A DNA stretch of 64,000 nucleotides from an uncultured Sphingosinicella sp. (GCF_902806315.1 NZ_CADCWD010000033.1:19802-83801), one strand, 5' to 3'; numbered from the stretch's first letter, positions 1 through 8,984 are shown. The notes: a model not told the origin generated them from the sequence alone. Made by a program: numbers and translations.

Positions 1-1162
1 GGCGCTGATCTCCGGCTTCACGAGCGTCGGCATGGACGTGGTGATGGTCGGGCCGATGCCGACGCCGGCCGTCGCGATGCTCGCCCGCTCCATGCGCGCC
101 GACCTCGGGGTCATGATCTCGGCCAGCCACAACCCCTATCTGGACAATGGCATCAAGCTGTTCGGCCCGGACGGCTATAAGCTGACCGACGCGGACGAGG
201 GCGCCATCGAGAAGCTGCTGGAGGACGAGCCCAGGCTTGCTCCGGCGCCCGAGATCGGCCGCGCCCGCAAGATCGAGGATGCGCGCGGCCGCTACATCCA
301 CGCGGCCAAGCTGACCTTTCCCGAGCATCTTCGTCTCGACGGCATCAAGGTGGTCGTCGATTGCGCCAACGGCGCCGCCTACCAGGTCGCTCCCGCCGCG
401 CTTTGGGAGCTCGGCGCCGAGGTGGTAGCGATCGGCGTGTCCCCAAACGGCATGAACATCAACGACGGCTGCGGGTCGACCGACACGCGGCTGCTTCAGG
501 CGACCGTTGTGGAGGCAGGCGCCGATATCGGCATCGCGCTGGACGGGGACGCTGACCGGCTGATCGTGGTCGACGAGACCGGCCGTGTGGTCGACGGCGA
601 CCAGCTCATGGCGCTCATCACCAGCGCGTGGCACCGGCGCGGCACCTTGCGCGGCGGCGGGCTGGTGGCGACGGTCATGTCGAACCTCGGCCTCGAAAGG
701 TTCGTCGAAGGGCTCGGGCTCAAGCTGGAGCGGACCACGGTGGGCGACCGCTACGTGCTGGAGACGATGCGCGCCAAGGGCTTCAACGTCGGCGGCGAGC
801 AGTCCGGGCACATCATCCTCAGCGAATATGCGACCACGGGGGACGGCCTCGTAGCCGCGCTCCAGGTGCTTGCGGAATTGGTGGTGAGCGGAAAGCGGGC
901 GAGCGAGTTGCTGCGACTGTTCGAACCCCTGCCCCAGCTCCTCAAGAATGTTCGCTTCGAAGGCGCGGCGAAGCCCTTGGACGCTGCTCCGGTGCAGGCC
1001 GCGATTGCCGAAGGCGAGGCCCGCCTGTCCGGGACGGGCCGCCTGCTGATCCGCAAATCCGGCACCGAGCCGCTGATCCGCGTCATGGCCGAGGGTGAAG
1101 ACGAGCGACTGGTGGCCGAAGTGGTCGACCAGATTTGCGATGCGGTGAGGGCCGCGGCCTAG
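1..1162 (+). CDS. glmM: Phosphoglucosamine mutase, 5' end cut by the window
   Basis: Interconverts glucosamine-6-phosphate and glucosamine-1-phosphate in the cytosol, on the route to UDP-GlcNAc for peptidoglycan and lipid A. The frame is open from base 2, so the N-terminal part lies outside the window. Visible motifs are the phosphoserine loop [12 protein letters not shown] (near base 118), the metal-binding loop DGDADRL (near 544), the sugar-binding loop GGEQSGH (near 791) and the C-terminal phosphate-binding [18 protein letters not shown] together with SASHNP fits GlmM rather than the hexose-phosphate mutase at 9429. The thiD gene follows 14 bases after the stop, so the two are probably co-transcribed. 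Confidence 0.95.
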   Translation, partial: ALISGFTSVGMDVVMVGPMPTPAVAMLARSMRADLGVMISASHNPYLDNGIKLFGPDGYKLTDADEGAIEKLLEDEPRLAPAPEIGRARKIEDARGRYIHAAKLTFPEHLRLDGIKVVVDCANGAAYQVAPAALWELGAEVVAIGVSPNGMNINDGCGSTDTRLLQATVVEAGADIGIALDGDADRLIVVDETGRVVDGDQLMALITSAWHRRGTLRGGGLVATVMSNLGLERFVEGLGLKLERTTVGDRYVLETMRAKGFNVGGEQSGHIILSEYATTGDGLVAALQVLAELVVSGKRASELLRLFEPLPQLLKNVRFEGAAKPLDAAPVQAAIAEGEARLSGTGRLLIRKSGTEPLIRVMAEGEDERLVAEVVDQICDAVRAAA

Positions 1163-1176
1163 CGGCGCCGGACCAA

Positions 1177-2358
1177 ATGAGCGTTCCCCGCATCCTCATC
1201 ATCGCCGGCTCGGATTCGGGCGGCGGGGCCGGCATTCAGGCGGACATCAAGACGGTGACGATGATGGGCGGCCACGCAATGACCGCGATCACGGCGATCA
1301 CCGCGCAGAACACGCTGGGTGTCGATGCGGTGATGGCGGTGCCTGCCGGCATGGTTCTGAAGCAGATCGACGCGGTGGTGAGCGACATCGGCGTGGATGC
1401 GGTGAAGATCGGCATGATCGGATCGGCGGAAGTGGCGGAAGCCGTGGCGGAGCGGCTCGAAGGGCTGGATGTCCCGATCGTCTTCGATCCGGTGATGGTC
1501 GCGTCGAGCGGCGCGGTGCTGGCGGATGCTCGGACCATAAGGGTGTTCGATCGGCTGCTGAAGCTCGCGGCGCTCGCAACTCCGAACACGCCGGAACTGG
1601 CGGCGCTCGCAGGAATGGAAGTCCGGGACGAGGCAGAGCGGGATCGGGCCGTCGAAGAGGTGATGGATCGTACCGGCTGCCGCGCACTGCTGGCCAAGGG
1701 AGGTCACCTGCCCCATTCGGAATCGGATGAGATCAGCGACGTGCTCTACGATTCCGAATATAACGAGCGCCATTGGAGCGGCCTGCGCATCGACACCGTC
1801 CATAATCACGGGACCGGCTGCACATTGGCGAGCGCGATCGCCGTCGGGCTTGGGCGCGGCGAACGGCTCGCCGACGCTGTCGACATCGCTCGGGACTTTG
1901 TCCGCACCGCGATGAAGGCCGCGCCGGGTCTCGGCGGCGGTCATGGCCCGATGGGTCATTGGGCGGCGCGCGGCGGCGCGATGAACCTCAATCAGGTGAC
2001 CGTCGGAGCGCTCAATTATGGCGACTCGATCCGGTTCTATCGCGCGCTCGGCCTCCGTCAGATCGTCGACGCCCCGCCGCGCTACGCCCGTTTCGAAGCT
2101 CCTGGCGGCGCCACTTTCTCGATCCATGTCGAAGAGACGCCCAGCACCCGCAGCGACACTTTGATTTATTTCGAGGTGGCGGAGCTGGACGCGCTGGCCG
2201 AGCGCCTCAGCACGGACGGCATCGGATTCCTGAGCATGCCCGAAGACAAGCCGTGGCTCTGGCGCGAAGCACGCCTGCTCGATCCCGCCGGAAACCGCAT
2301 CTGTCTCTACCGAGCCGGCGAGAACCGCCGCTTCCCGCCTTGGCGGATTGCCGGCTGA
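1177..2358 (+). CDS. thiD: Hydroxymethylpyrimidine (phosphate) kinase fused to a VOC/glyoxalase-like domain
   Basis: Residues 1 to about 265 are a ThiD kinase, which phosphorylates HMP and HMP-P in thiamine synthesis. Visible are the N-terminal AGSDSGGGAGIQADIK, the FDPVMVASSG segment and NHGTGCTLASAIA, the ribokinase-type anion hole with its catalytic Asp replaced by Cys as usual in ThiD. From Met269 (base 1981) the frame continues into a complete VOC-fold domain starting MNLNQVTVGALNYGDSIRFY and ending near RICLYRAGE. The ATG at 1177 was chosen because the protein then starts MSVPRILIIAGSDSGGG; an upstream in-frame ATG at 1135 would overlap glmM. The sequence GCGATGA at the domain boundary would be a standard ATGA stop/start overlap in the next frame, so the fusion could be a natural event or a one-base indel. 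Confidence 0.85.
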   Translation: MSVPRILIIAGSDSGGGAGIQADIKTVTMMGGHAMTAITAITAQNTLGVDAVMAVPAGMVLKQIDAVVSDIGVDAVKIGMIGSAEVAEAVAERLEGLDVPIVFDPVMVASSGAVLADARTIRVFDRLLKLAALATPNTPELAALAGMEVRDEAERDRAVEEVMDRTGCRALLAKGGHLPHSESDEISDVLYDSEYNERHWSGLRIDTVHNHGTGCTLASAIAVGLGRGERLADAVDIARDFVRTAMKAAPGLGGGHGPMGHWAARGGAMNLNQVTVGALNYGDSIRFYRALGLRQIVDAPPRYARFEAPGGATFSIHVEETPSTRSDTLIYFEVAELDALAERLSTDGIGFLSMPEDKPWLWREARLLDPAGNRICLYRAGENRRFPPWRIAG

Positions 2359-2430
2359 TCCACAGCTTTTAGCGATGTTACCAGCGGCTCCCACTGGCCA
2401 GCCGCTGAAATGGTTAATAAGCTTGAGAAC

Positions 2431-3051
2431 ATGGCCCGCCCCTGCTTCAAGATCGAACGCGAATTTCCCGAGCCGCTCGCCGGTGTCGACGAAGCCGGCT
2501 GCGCGCCGCTGGCCGGGCCGGTGGTCGCGGCGGCGGTGGTGCTGGATCGCAGCCGCTTTCCGCGCGGGCTCGACGATTCAAAGGTGGTGCCCGTCAAGGA
2601 GCGGGAATCGCTTTACGCCCGGCTGCAGGTGCAGGCGCGGATCGGCGTCGGGATTGCGAGCGTCGAGGAGATTGAGAGCCTCAACATCTACTGGGCGCGG
2701 ATGCTGGCGATGACTCGGGCGGTGGAGGCGCTGGGGTTCGACCCTGAGTTCGTGCTGGTGGACGGCAATGCATGCCCGCGCTGGAGCCGGCCTTCCAAGG
2801 CGATCGTGGCGGGCGACGCCAAGTGCCGCTCCATCGCCGCTGCCTCCATCATCGCCAAGGTCACGCGGGACCGGATCATGGCGGAGTATTGCGCGCAATA
2901 TCCGGGCTATGGCTGGTCCTCGAACAAAGGCTATCCGACCCCCGACCACCGCAAGGCGATTGCCCGGCTCGGCATCACGCCGCTCCACCGGCGCAGCTTT
3001 GCGGGCGTGCGCGAATATGTGCCGGACCTGGTGACGCTCGCGGCCGAATAG
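2431..3051 (+). CDS. rnhB: Ribonuclease HII with an unusual active-site loop
   Basis: Cytosolic endonuclease that nicks 5' of ribonucleotides in DNA. The family core is present: the first acidic pair in AGVDEAG, the middle Asp in FVLVDGNA, the last Asp in VAGDAKCRSIAAASIIAKVTR, and the typical end GYGWSSNKGYPTPDHRKAI. The length (206 residues) is normal. The loop after the first acidic pair reads DEAGCAPLAGPV, whereas most RNase HII proteins have DEAGRGPLAGPV; the Gly-Arg-Gly there contacts the ribonucleotide. I chose the ATG at 2431; an in-frame ATG at 2410 would add seven residues and neither has a strong ribosome site. It converges directly on the transporter at 3052 with no spacer. Confidence 0.93.
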   Translation: MARPCFKIEREFPEPLAGVDEAGCAPLAGPVVAAAVVLDRSRFPRGLDDSKVVPVKERESLYARLQVQARIGVGIASVEEIESLNIYWARMLAMTRAVEALGFDPEFVLVDGNACPRWSRPSKAIVAGDAKCRSIAAASIIAKVTRDRIMAEYCAQYPGYGWSSNKGYPTPDHRKAIARLGITPLHRRSFAGVREYVPDLVTLAAE

Positions 3052-4413
3052 TCAGGCCGGCAGGCGGGCCGACACGCTCCGCCTGAACAGCAGAAGCAGG
3101 AGCACGGCGAGCGCGGCGAAGCCGGCATGCAGGCTCCAGAAGAAGTGCGCCGGCATCGTTTCGTAAAAGCCGCCGGTCCAGCCGACGATGAGGTTGCCCG
3201 CAAACGCGCTCAGCACATAACTGCCCATGATCAGCGATCGCGATCGAGCCGGCGCGTGCCTGGAGATGAGCGCGAGCGTGGTCGAGAAGATGAAGGGCGC
3301 TGCGGCCGCGACCAGCAGGAAATAGGGCACGCACCAGAAGAGGCTCGCCTTGCCCGCTCCGGCCGTTGCGGCGCCGAGCGTCAGAGAGAGGAAAGCCAGA
3401 GCGAGCAACGTGAAGCCGATGACCAGCTTGCGCAGCGCATGCGGTTCCGTCTCGAGCCGCGCCTGCCGCTTCCAGAGCCAATAGACGCCGAGCGCGGCGG
3501 CAATGCCGAACAAGCCGTCCAGTCCAAGGAGCCAGGGCACCGGAAGCTCGAAGCCGACATCGCGGTCGACGGCATCGCGGGCCCAAATGGCGAGGATGTT
3601 GAACGTCTGATTGTAGGTGCCGAAATAAAGAATGTTGAGCGCGATGATCCCGATCAACGCCGTGACGGCGCCGGGAGCGCCCGGCTCCTCCGGCTCGGCT
3701 TCGGCGGCCGCGCGGACGTCCGGCGGCAGCCGTTGCCATGCCGATCCGTAAAGGGCGAGCGCCGCAGCCGCGGCGGCCGCAGGGGCGGCGAAACCTGCCG
3801 ACCATCCCGAAGCTGCGACAAGGCTTCCGCAGACGAGAGGGCCAGCGAAGGCTCCGAAATTGATCCCGGCAAGGTCGAGCGCGAAGGCGCGAGGCCGTTC
3901 CTCGCCGGTGTCGTCGTAGAGGTTGCCGATCTGCACCTTGAGATTGCCCGTCGCGAAGCCGCTTCCCAGCCCGATCAACAGCAGCCCGGCGAGGAAGGAA
4001 CGAGGCCAGGTCAGCGCGGCATAGCCGGCGAGCATAAGCACAAGCCCGATGCCGACCGCCGCGCGCTGCCCAGTCAGGCGGTCGGCGATGGCGCCTCCGA
4101 GGAGCGGAGTGAAGCAGATGAAGCCCGCGAACAGCCCGAAGAGCTGGGACGCGAGGCCGATCGTCGTCAGCTTGCCGAACAGCGTGTCGAGCAGGGCCGC
4201 AAAGCCGCCAAGCCCGGCTACCGCGCCGAGCCGCTCGGACCGAAGCAGTTCGCCGCTGAGATAGAGCACCAGGAGCGAAAGGGTACCATAAAGCGCGAAA
4301 GCATTCAGCGCTTCCGTCGCGGCCAGGATGGCGAGGCCGCGCGGGGCCGGCGGTGCCTCCGAATGCGGAAAAGCGTCGCCCGCCGATGTCGCTCTTGTCG
4401 CGCCGTTCACCAT
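3052..4413 (-). CDS. POT/PTR-family (MFS) peptide transporter-like protein
   Basis: A 453-residue inner-membrane protein with about 12 or more hydrophobic segments. The N-terminal stretch with ALYGTLSLLVLYLSGELL resembles helix 1 of proton-coupled oligopeptide transporters, and loops such as GGAIADRLTGQRAAV match the MFS loop 2-3. The ExxER proton-coupling motif of helix 1 is not present: the segment reads ATEALNAFALYG. The start was placed at 4413 because the upstream part of the longer frame is basic, non-hydrophobic and unlike the family. Substrate cannot be assigned; di- or tripeptides are the family norm. It is transcribed towards rnhB and divergently from ridA. Confidence 0.8.
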   Translation of the reverse strand: MVNGATRATSAGDAFPHSEAPPAPRGLAILAATEALNAFALYGTLSLLVLYLSGELLRSERLGAVAGLGGFAALLDTLFGKLTTIGLASQLFGLFAGFICFTPLLGGAIADRLTGQRAAVGIGLVLMLAGYAALTWPRSFLAGLLLIGLGSGFATGNLKVQIGNLYDDTGEERPRAFALDLAGINFGAFAGPLVCGSLVAASGWSAGFAAPAAAAAAALALYGSAWQRLPPDVRAAAEAEPEEPGAPGAVTALIGIIALNILYFGTYNQTFNILAIWARDAVDRDVGFELPVPWLLGLDGLFGIAAALGVYWLWKRQARLETEPHALRKLVIGFTLLALAFLSLTLGAATAGAGKASLFWCVPYFLLVAAAAPFIFSTTLALISRHAPARSRSLIMGSYVLSAFAGNLIVGWTGGFYETMPAHFFWSLHAGFAALAVLLLLLFRRSVSARLPA

Positions 4414-4504
4414 GAGGACTACAGACGCGCGGGGCCGATCCGTCAACGTTCGTTGGCTTTGCCGGCTTGACCCCGGCCTGCGCCCGGTGCTTACGGCTGC
4501 GGCC

Positions 4505-4966
4505 ATGAGCATCAACGAGCGCCTCGCCGAGCACGGCATCACCCTTCCCGAGCCGGCCGCGCCGGTCGCCGCCTATGTGCCCGCCGTGCGCGTCGGCAAT
4601 CTGCTCCACATTTCCGGGCAGCTCCCGTTTGACAACGGCGCGGTGATGACCGGCCGCCTCGGCGATGATCGCGACCTCGACTACGGCCGCGCCGCCGCCC
4701 GCGCCTGCGGCATCATGCTGCTCGCCCAGATCAAGAAGGCGATCGGCTCGCTCGACAAGGTGGAGCGGATCGTGAAGCTCGGCGTGTTCGTGAGCAGCGC
4801 CGGCTCCTTTACCGATCAGCCCAAGGTCGCGGACGGCGCCTCGACCTTGATGGCGGACATCTTTGGCGAAGCCGGACGCCACGCACGGGCCGCCGTCGGC
4901 GTGCCGGTGCTCCCGCTCGGCGCCGCGGTCGAAATCGATGCGGTTGTGGCCGTCCGGGCTGATTAG
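4505..4966 (+). CDS. RidA family protein (YjgF/YER057c/UK114)
   Basis: A 153-residue cytosolic protein of the RidA superfamily, whose best-known members hydrolyse reactive enamine/imine intermediates released by PLP enzymes. Seen: GNLLHISGQLPFDNG near residues 31-45, IVKLGVFVSSAGSFTDQPKV, and a C-terminal HARAAVGVPVLPLGAAVEIDAVV. This longer, LPEP-containing subtype is not the archetypal RidA, whose catalytic Arg lies in a PxRxxV motif; here the equivalent segment is HARAAVGV. The ATG at 4505 gives the natural start MSINERLAEHGI. The last 29 bases overlap the next gene, so the two are probably co-translated. Confidence 0.9.
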   Translation: MSINERLAEHGITLPEPAAPVAAYVPAVRVGNLLHISGQLPFDNGAVMTGRLGDDRDLDYGRAAARACGIMLLAQIKKAIGSLDKVERIVKLGVFVSSAGSFTDQPKVADGASTLMADIFGEAGRHARAAVGVPVLPLGAAVEIDAVVAVRAD

Positions 4967-5714
4967 CCTCCCCTCGATCGACAGGGTCCTCGCTCCAGCG
5001 CCGAACCCGAAGCGGGTCGAGGCGCTGAGGCCCCTGCCCTTCGCACATCGCGGGCTCCACGGCCGCGGGCTCGTCGAGAACAGCCTCCGCGCTTTCGAAG
5101 CTGCGATTGCTGCGGGCCATGGCATCGAGCTCGACGTGCGCATCAGCCGGGATGCTCATGCGGTCGTCTTCCACGATGCCGAGCTCGACAGGCTTGCCGA
5201 AGCGTCCGGCGCGGTAGACCGCCGCTCGGCCGCCGAGCTCGCCCAGGTCAGGCTTCGCGGCACCCGGGAGACGATCCCCAGCCTGCCCGAGGTGCTGAAA
5301 CTGATCGCCGGGCGCGTGCCGCTCCTTATCGAACTGAAGGCCCCCGATGCGCGCGTGGCACCGCTCTGCCTGTCGGTCTTCCATGCGCTCGAAGGCTATC
5401 GTGGCCCGGTCGGCGTGATGTCGTTCAACCCGGAGGTCGGCCGCTGGTTCAGGTCCCACGGCCCCCGCGTGGCTCGCGGCCTGGTTGTGACGGAGGCCGG
5501 AAAGCGCAGGCGCGGGGCGCTCGAGCGGCGGCTCGCTTTGTGGCGGTGCAAGCCGGACTTCCTCGCTTATGACGTGCGCGACCTCCCCTCGCGCTTCGCC
5601 GCCCGCGCGCGGGCCCGCGGCATCCCGGTCTTCACCTGGACCTGCCGTTCCGCAGAAGACGAGGCAAAGGCCCGCGCTCATGCCGACCAGGTCATTCACG
5701 AGATGCCGACTTGA
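4938..5714 (+). CDS. Glycerophosphodiester phosphodiesterase family protein
   Basis: Hydrolyses glycerophosphodiesters released from phospholipids to glycerol-3-phosphate and an alcohol. The GDPD signature is clear: AHRGLHGRGLVENSL (catalytic His and the Glu of HRG...EN), IELDVRISRD, and FHDAELDRLAEASG with the second catalytic His. Later segments PLLIELKAP and GIPVFTWTC follow the TIM-barrel pattern. The length from 4938 is 258 residues, normal for short bacterial GDPDs. There is no signal peptide, so it is probably cytosolic. It overlaps ridA upstream and shares a TTGA stop/start overlap with the next gene. Confidence 0.9.
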   Translation: MRLWPSGLISLPSIDRVLAPAPNPKRVEALRPLPFAHRGLHGRGLVENSLRAFEAAIAAGHGIELDVRISRDAHAVVFHDAELDRLAEASGAVDRRSAAELAQVRLRGTRETIPSLPEVLKLIAGRVPLLIELKAPDARVAPLCLSVFHALEGYRGPVGVMSFNPEVGRWFRSHGPRVARGLVVTEAGKRRRGALERRLALWRCKPDFLAYDVRDLPSRFAARARARGIPVFTWTCRSAEDEAKARAHADQVIHEMPT

Positions 5715-6847
5715 GCGACCGCGAGATCCTCGCCCGCATCGGCGCGGGAGTGTCGAGCTTCGACCCGGCGGATTGGGACGCGTGCGCCGGCACCGGCAAT
5801 CCGTTCCTGTCCCACGCTTTCCTGTCGGCGCTCGAGGATTCGGGCAGCGCCACGCACCGGACCGGCTGGCAGCCGGTGCCGATCGCGATCGACGGCCCTG
5901 ATGGACGGCCTGCCGCCGTGCTCCCGGCCTACGCCAAGAGCCACAGCCAGGGCGAATATGTGTTCGATCACAGCTGGGCGGCCGCTTACGAGCGGGCCGG
6001 CGGGCGTTATTATCCCAAGCTCCAGATCGCGGTGCCCTTCACGCCCGTTCCCGGCCGCCGCCTCCTTTCGCGCGACCCGACCCTCGCTCCCGCGCTCATC
6101 GCCGCTGCGGAAAACCTCGTGCGCAGCAACGGGCTATCGTCGGCCCACGCGACCTTCATCGCGCCCGAGGAAGCGCCGCTGTTCGAGCGTGCGGGCTGGC
6201 TGATCCGCATCGACAGCCAATTCCACTGGCACAATGACGGCTATGGCTGCTTCGACGATTTTCTCGGCTCGCTCTCCTCAAGGAAGCGCAAGGCGATCCG
6301 GAAGGAGCGCGCCGCGGCGGTCGAGGGCCTCCGGGTCGAGCAGCTTACGGGCAGCAGCATCGAGGAGCGGCATTGGGACGCCTTTTGGCATTTCTACCAG
6401 GATACCGGCGCGCGCAAATGGGGCCGCCCTTATCTGACGCGGCGCTTCTTCTCGCTGCTGGGCGCGCGAATGGCTGAGCGGCTGCTGCTCGTTTTTGCGA
6501 TGGACGGCGACACGCCGGTGGCCGGCGCGCTGAACCTGATCGGCGCCGACGCGCTCTATGGGCGCTATTGGGGCACGACGGCCGACGTGCCGCACCTGCA
6601 TTTTGAGATCTGCTATTATCAGGCGATCGAATTCGCGATCGCGAATGGTCTGGCGCGGGTCGAGGCCGGAGCCCAGGGCGAGCATAAGCTCAGCCGCGGC
6701 TACCGGCCGGTGCCGACCGTCTCGGCCCACTATCTCGCGGACCCGCAGCTACGCGATGCGGTGGCGGATTTCCTCGAGGCGGAGCGCCGCGCCGTGGCGC
6801 AGGAGATCGCCGTGCTGGACGAAATGACGCCCTTCAGGAAGACCTAG
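5711..6847 (+). CDS. FemAB-like GNAT-fold protein (DUF482 family)
   Basis: A 378-residue protein of the DUF482/FemAB-like family, which has the GNAT fold and is thought to act like aminoacyl- or acyl-transferases on cell-envelope substrates; the substrate is unknown. Family hallmarks seen are NPFLSHAFLSALEDSGSA near the N-terminus, a HSWAAAYERAGGRYYPKLQ block, and near the C-terminus HFEICYYQAIEFAI followed by AGAQGEHKLSRGYRPV. It starts with TTG at 5711, overlapping the stop of the phosphodiesterase gene (TTGA). The stop overlaps that of the convergent Sel1-like gene. Confidence 0.88.
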   Translation: MSDREILARIGAGVSSFDPADWDACAGTGNPFLSHAFLSALEDSGSATHRTGWQPVPIAIDGPDGRPAAVLPAYAKSHSQGEYVFDHSWAAAYERAGGRYYPKLQIAVPFTPVPGRRLLSRDPTLAPALIAAAENLVRSNGLSSAHATFIAPEEAPLFERAGWLIRIDSQFHWHNDGYGCFDDFLGSLSSRKRKAIRKERAAAVEGLRVEQLTGSSIEERHWDAFWHFYQDTGARKWGRPYLTRRFFSLLGARMAERLLLVFAMDGDTPVAGALNLIGADALYGRYWGTTADVPHLHFEICYYQAIEFAIANGLARVEAGAQGEHKLSRGYRPVPTVSAHYLADPQLRDAVADFLEAERRAVAQEIAVLDEMTPFRKT

Positions 6848-7140
6848 GCCGCGCGGCGGGCGGTCTCGGCGAGCCAGGCGCGTGCCTGGCGCTGGGCTTC
6901 GGCGATCTCGCGGGCGCTCATTTCCTCGGAGATATCGGCGCGGCACGACTGAGCCTCGCAGCTGCCGTTGAGCGCGGCGAGATTGAACCATTTATGCGCT
7001 TCGACGAGGTCGATCTCGGTCCCGGCAGTGCCGGTCGAATATGCAACGCCCAACTCATAAAGCGCGTCCGCGTCGCCGCCTGCCGCATCCGCCATCCAAC
7101 GCTCCATCAGGAAGTTGGCCGATTTCAGACTGTTGCCCAT
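6844..7140 (-). CDS. Small Sel1-like repeat protein
   Basis: A 98-residue protein with one clear Sel1-type helical repeat: ADALYELGVAYSTGTAGTEI followed by DLVEAHKWFNLAALNGS. Sel1/TPR-like repeats mediate protein-protein contacts; no enzymatic function is implied. The rest is a charged helix rich in Ala and Arg (EIAEAQRQARAWLAETARR). There is no signal peptide. Its 3' end overlaps the convergent DUF482 gene by four bases. Upstream there is a TTAAC half-site near 7204, too little to name a regulator. Confidence 0.8.
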   Translation of the reverse strand: MGNSLKSANFLMERWMADAAGGDADALYELGVAYSTGTAGTEIDLVEAHKWFNLAALNGSCEAQSCRADISEEMSAREIAEAQRQARAWLAETARRAA

Positions 7141-7232
7141 TCTTGGTCCCCTGTTTGCTCTCTTATCGGGGCCAGTCTTCGCGCATCCTCTGCAAAGAAA
7201 TGGTTAACGGCGCGGTGACCATCTTTCGTTGA

Positions 7233-8078
7233 TCAGAGCGGCTCAACGGCAACATTGTCGATGAGACGCGTGCGGCCGAGCTTCGCTGCCGCGAGCAGAC
7301 GCGCCGGGCGATCAAGGCCGTCGAGCGGAGTAAGCGTCTCCGCATCGGCGAGCGCCACGTAATCGATGGGATCGAAGCCCGCAGCCCGCAGCGCCGAACG
7401 TGCGCGCTCGAGAGCTTCGTCCATGTCGGCGCCCTCCCGGATCGCCTGCGCCGCCTCCAGCAGAACTCGCGGAAGCACGCGCGCGGCTATCCTCTCCTCC
7501 TCCGACAGGTAGGCATTGCGCGACGAGAGCGCCAAGCCGTCCGCATCGCGCTGAGTTGGAACGCCGACGATCCGCACGTCCAAATCCAGGTCGCGGACCA
7601 TCTTGCGAATGACGGCAAGCTGCTGGAAATCCTTCTCGCCGAACAGCACCACGTCCGGCCGGACCTGCCCGAACAACTTCGCCACGACAGTCGCAACCCC
7701 TCCGAAATGCCCGGGCCGGTGCGCGCCCTCGAATGCTTCGCTCACACCCGACACGCTGATCGTGGTCGCGTAACCGTCCGGATACATGGTGGCGACACTC
7801 GGCGCCCACAGGAACGCGCAGCCTGCCGCCTCTAGCAGCGCCTCGTCCGCTGCCTCGCGGCGGGGATAGCTCGCCAGGTCCTCGGTCGGAGCGAACTGCG
7901 TCGGGTTGACGAAGATCGAGGCCGCGACATGGCTCCCATGCCGTTTCGCCTCTGAAATCAATGCCATATGCCCGGAGTGGAGCGCGCCCATGGTTGGCAC
8001 CAGCGCCACGCTTCCGCCGTCACGGCGAATCGCTGCCACGACTCGTCTGAGCGCATCGATCTCACGGATGGTTTGCAC
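7233..8078 (-). CDS. panC: Pantothenate synthetase (pantoate-beta-alanine ligase)
   Basis: ATP-dependent condensation of pantoate and beta-alanine, the last step to pantothenate and coenzyme A. The 281-residue protein has VPTMGALHSGHMALI (HIGH-like nucleotide-binding motif), FVNPTQFAPTEDLASYPR, and the pantoate-binding GEKDFQQLAVIRKMVRDL; ALSSRNAYLS corresponds to the KMSKS-like loop. The length is normal. It is divergent from mipZ, with 87 bases between the start codons. Confidence 0.97.
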   Translation of the reverse strand: MQTIREIDALRRVVAAIRRDGGSVALVPTMGALHSGHMALISEAKRHGSHVAASIFVNPTQFAPTEDLASYPRREAADEALLEAAGCAFLWAPSVATMYPDGYATTISVSGVSEAFEGAHRPGHFGGVATVVAKLFGQVRPDVVLFGEKDFQQLAVIRKMVRDLDLDVRIVGVPTQRDADGLALSSRNAYLSEEERIAARVLPRVLLEAAQAIREGADMDEALERARSALRAAGFDPIDYVALADAETLTPLDGLDRPARLLAAAKLGRTRLIDNVAVEPL

Positions 8079-8165
8079 GAAAGCGCGTGCTCCGATAGAA
8101 GGTTAACGTCGGTATTTGAGGCGCGTTCTTTGCGAGGGCGAGCCGGGTAGATCAAGGGGGACAGC

Positions 8166-8981
8166 ATGTTGGGTATCGCTGGCGCACGGCCGCATTTCAT
8201 CGTTTTCGCGAACGAGAAAGGCGGCACGGGCAAGTCGACAACGGCCGTGCACACTGCTGTCGCCCTTGCCGCCGCAGGCCGCCGCGTGGCCGCGATCGAC
8301 CTCGACACGCGCCAGCGCACGCTGGGCCGATATCTGGACAACCGGGCCGCTTCGATCCGCCGGCTCCAAATCGAGCTGCCGATGCCGGCGCACGAGACCT
8401 TCGATCCCGCGAAGAATGACGACCTGGGCGCGCAGCTCGACCGGCTCGCCGAGGGCGTTGAGGTGGTGGTCGTCGACACGCCCGGCCGCGACGACCCCTT
8501 CGCCCGCGCCGCCATGTTGCGCGCCGACACGCTTGTGACACCGATCAACGACAGCTTCGTCGACCTGGACCTTATAGGCGAGGTGGACGCGGAGACCTAC
8601 AAGGTCCGCCGCCCGAGCTTCTATGCGGAGCTCGTCTGGAACAGCCGCACTCAGCGCGCCAAGACCACCGGCAGCAGCGTCGATTGGGTCCTGCTCCGCA
8701 ACCGCCTCCAGCATATCGAGGCGAAGAATATGCGCCGCGTCGGCAATGCGCTGGAGGAGCTTTCCCGCCGCGTCGGCTTCCGCGTGATCCCGGGCCTTGG
8801 CGAGCGCGTCATCTATCGCGAGCTCTTCCCCTCGGGCCTCACCCTCCTCGACCTCCAGCAGCTCGGCAATGTCGGCCTCAGCCATATCGCCGCGCGCCAG
8901 GAACTGCGCGAGATGATCGCCGCCTTCGGCATTCCCGAGCAAGGCGAAGCCGCGCCGAGGCGGATGGCCGCCAACGGCTAG
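8166..8981 (+). CDS. mipZ: MipZ, ParA-type ATPase positioning the division plane
   Basis: Forms a bipolar gradient via the ParB/parS complex and inhibits FtsZ polymerisation away from midcell in alphaproteobacteria. Seen: the deviant Walker A NEKGGTGKSTTAVH (residues 15-28), IDLDTRQRTLGRYLDNR, the switch-II-like VVDTPGRDDP, TPINDSFVDLDLIGEVD, DWVLLRNRL, and the diagnostic RVIYRELFPSGLTLLDL near the end. These segments are MipZ-specific rather than chromosomal ParA. A strong ribosome site (AAGGGGG) precedes the ATG. The genomic partner ftsZ is at 57.6 kb in this window. The J-domain gene follows three bases after the stop. Confidence 0.95.
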   Translation: MLGIAGARPHFIVFANEKGGTGKSTTAVHTAVALAAAGRRVAAIDLDTRQRTLGRYLDNRAASIRRLQIELPMPAHETFDPAKNDDLGAQLDRLAEGVEVVVVDTPGRDDPFARAAMLRADTLVTPINDSFVDLDLIGEVDAETYKVRRPSFYAELVWNSRTQRAKTTGSSVDWVLLRNRLQHIEAKNMRRVGNALEELSRRVGFRVIPGLGERVIYRELFPSGLTLLDLQQLGNVGLSHIAARQELREMIAAFGIPEQGEAAPRRMAANG

Positions 8982-8984
8982 AAG

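Noticed and set aside
2975..5143. 722-residue minus-strand frame over rnhB, the transporter and ridA
   Set aside because: Covers three real genes in other frames and lacks any family motif.
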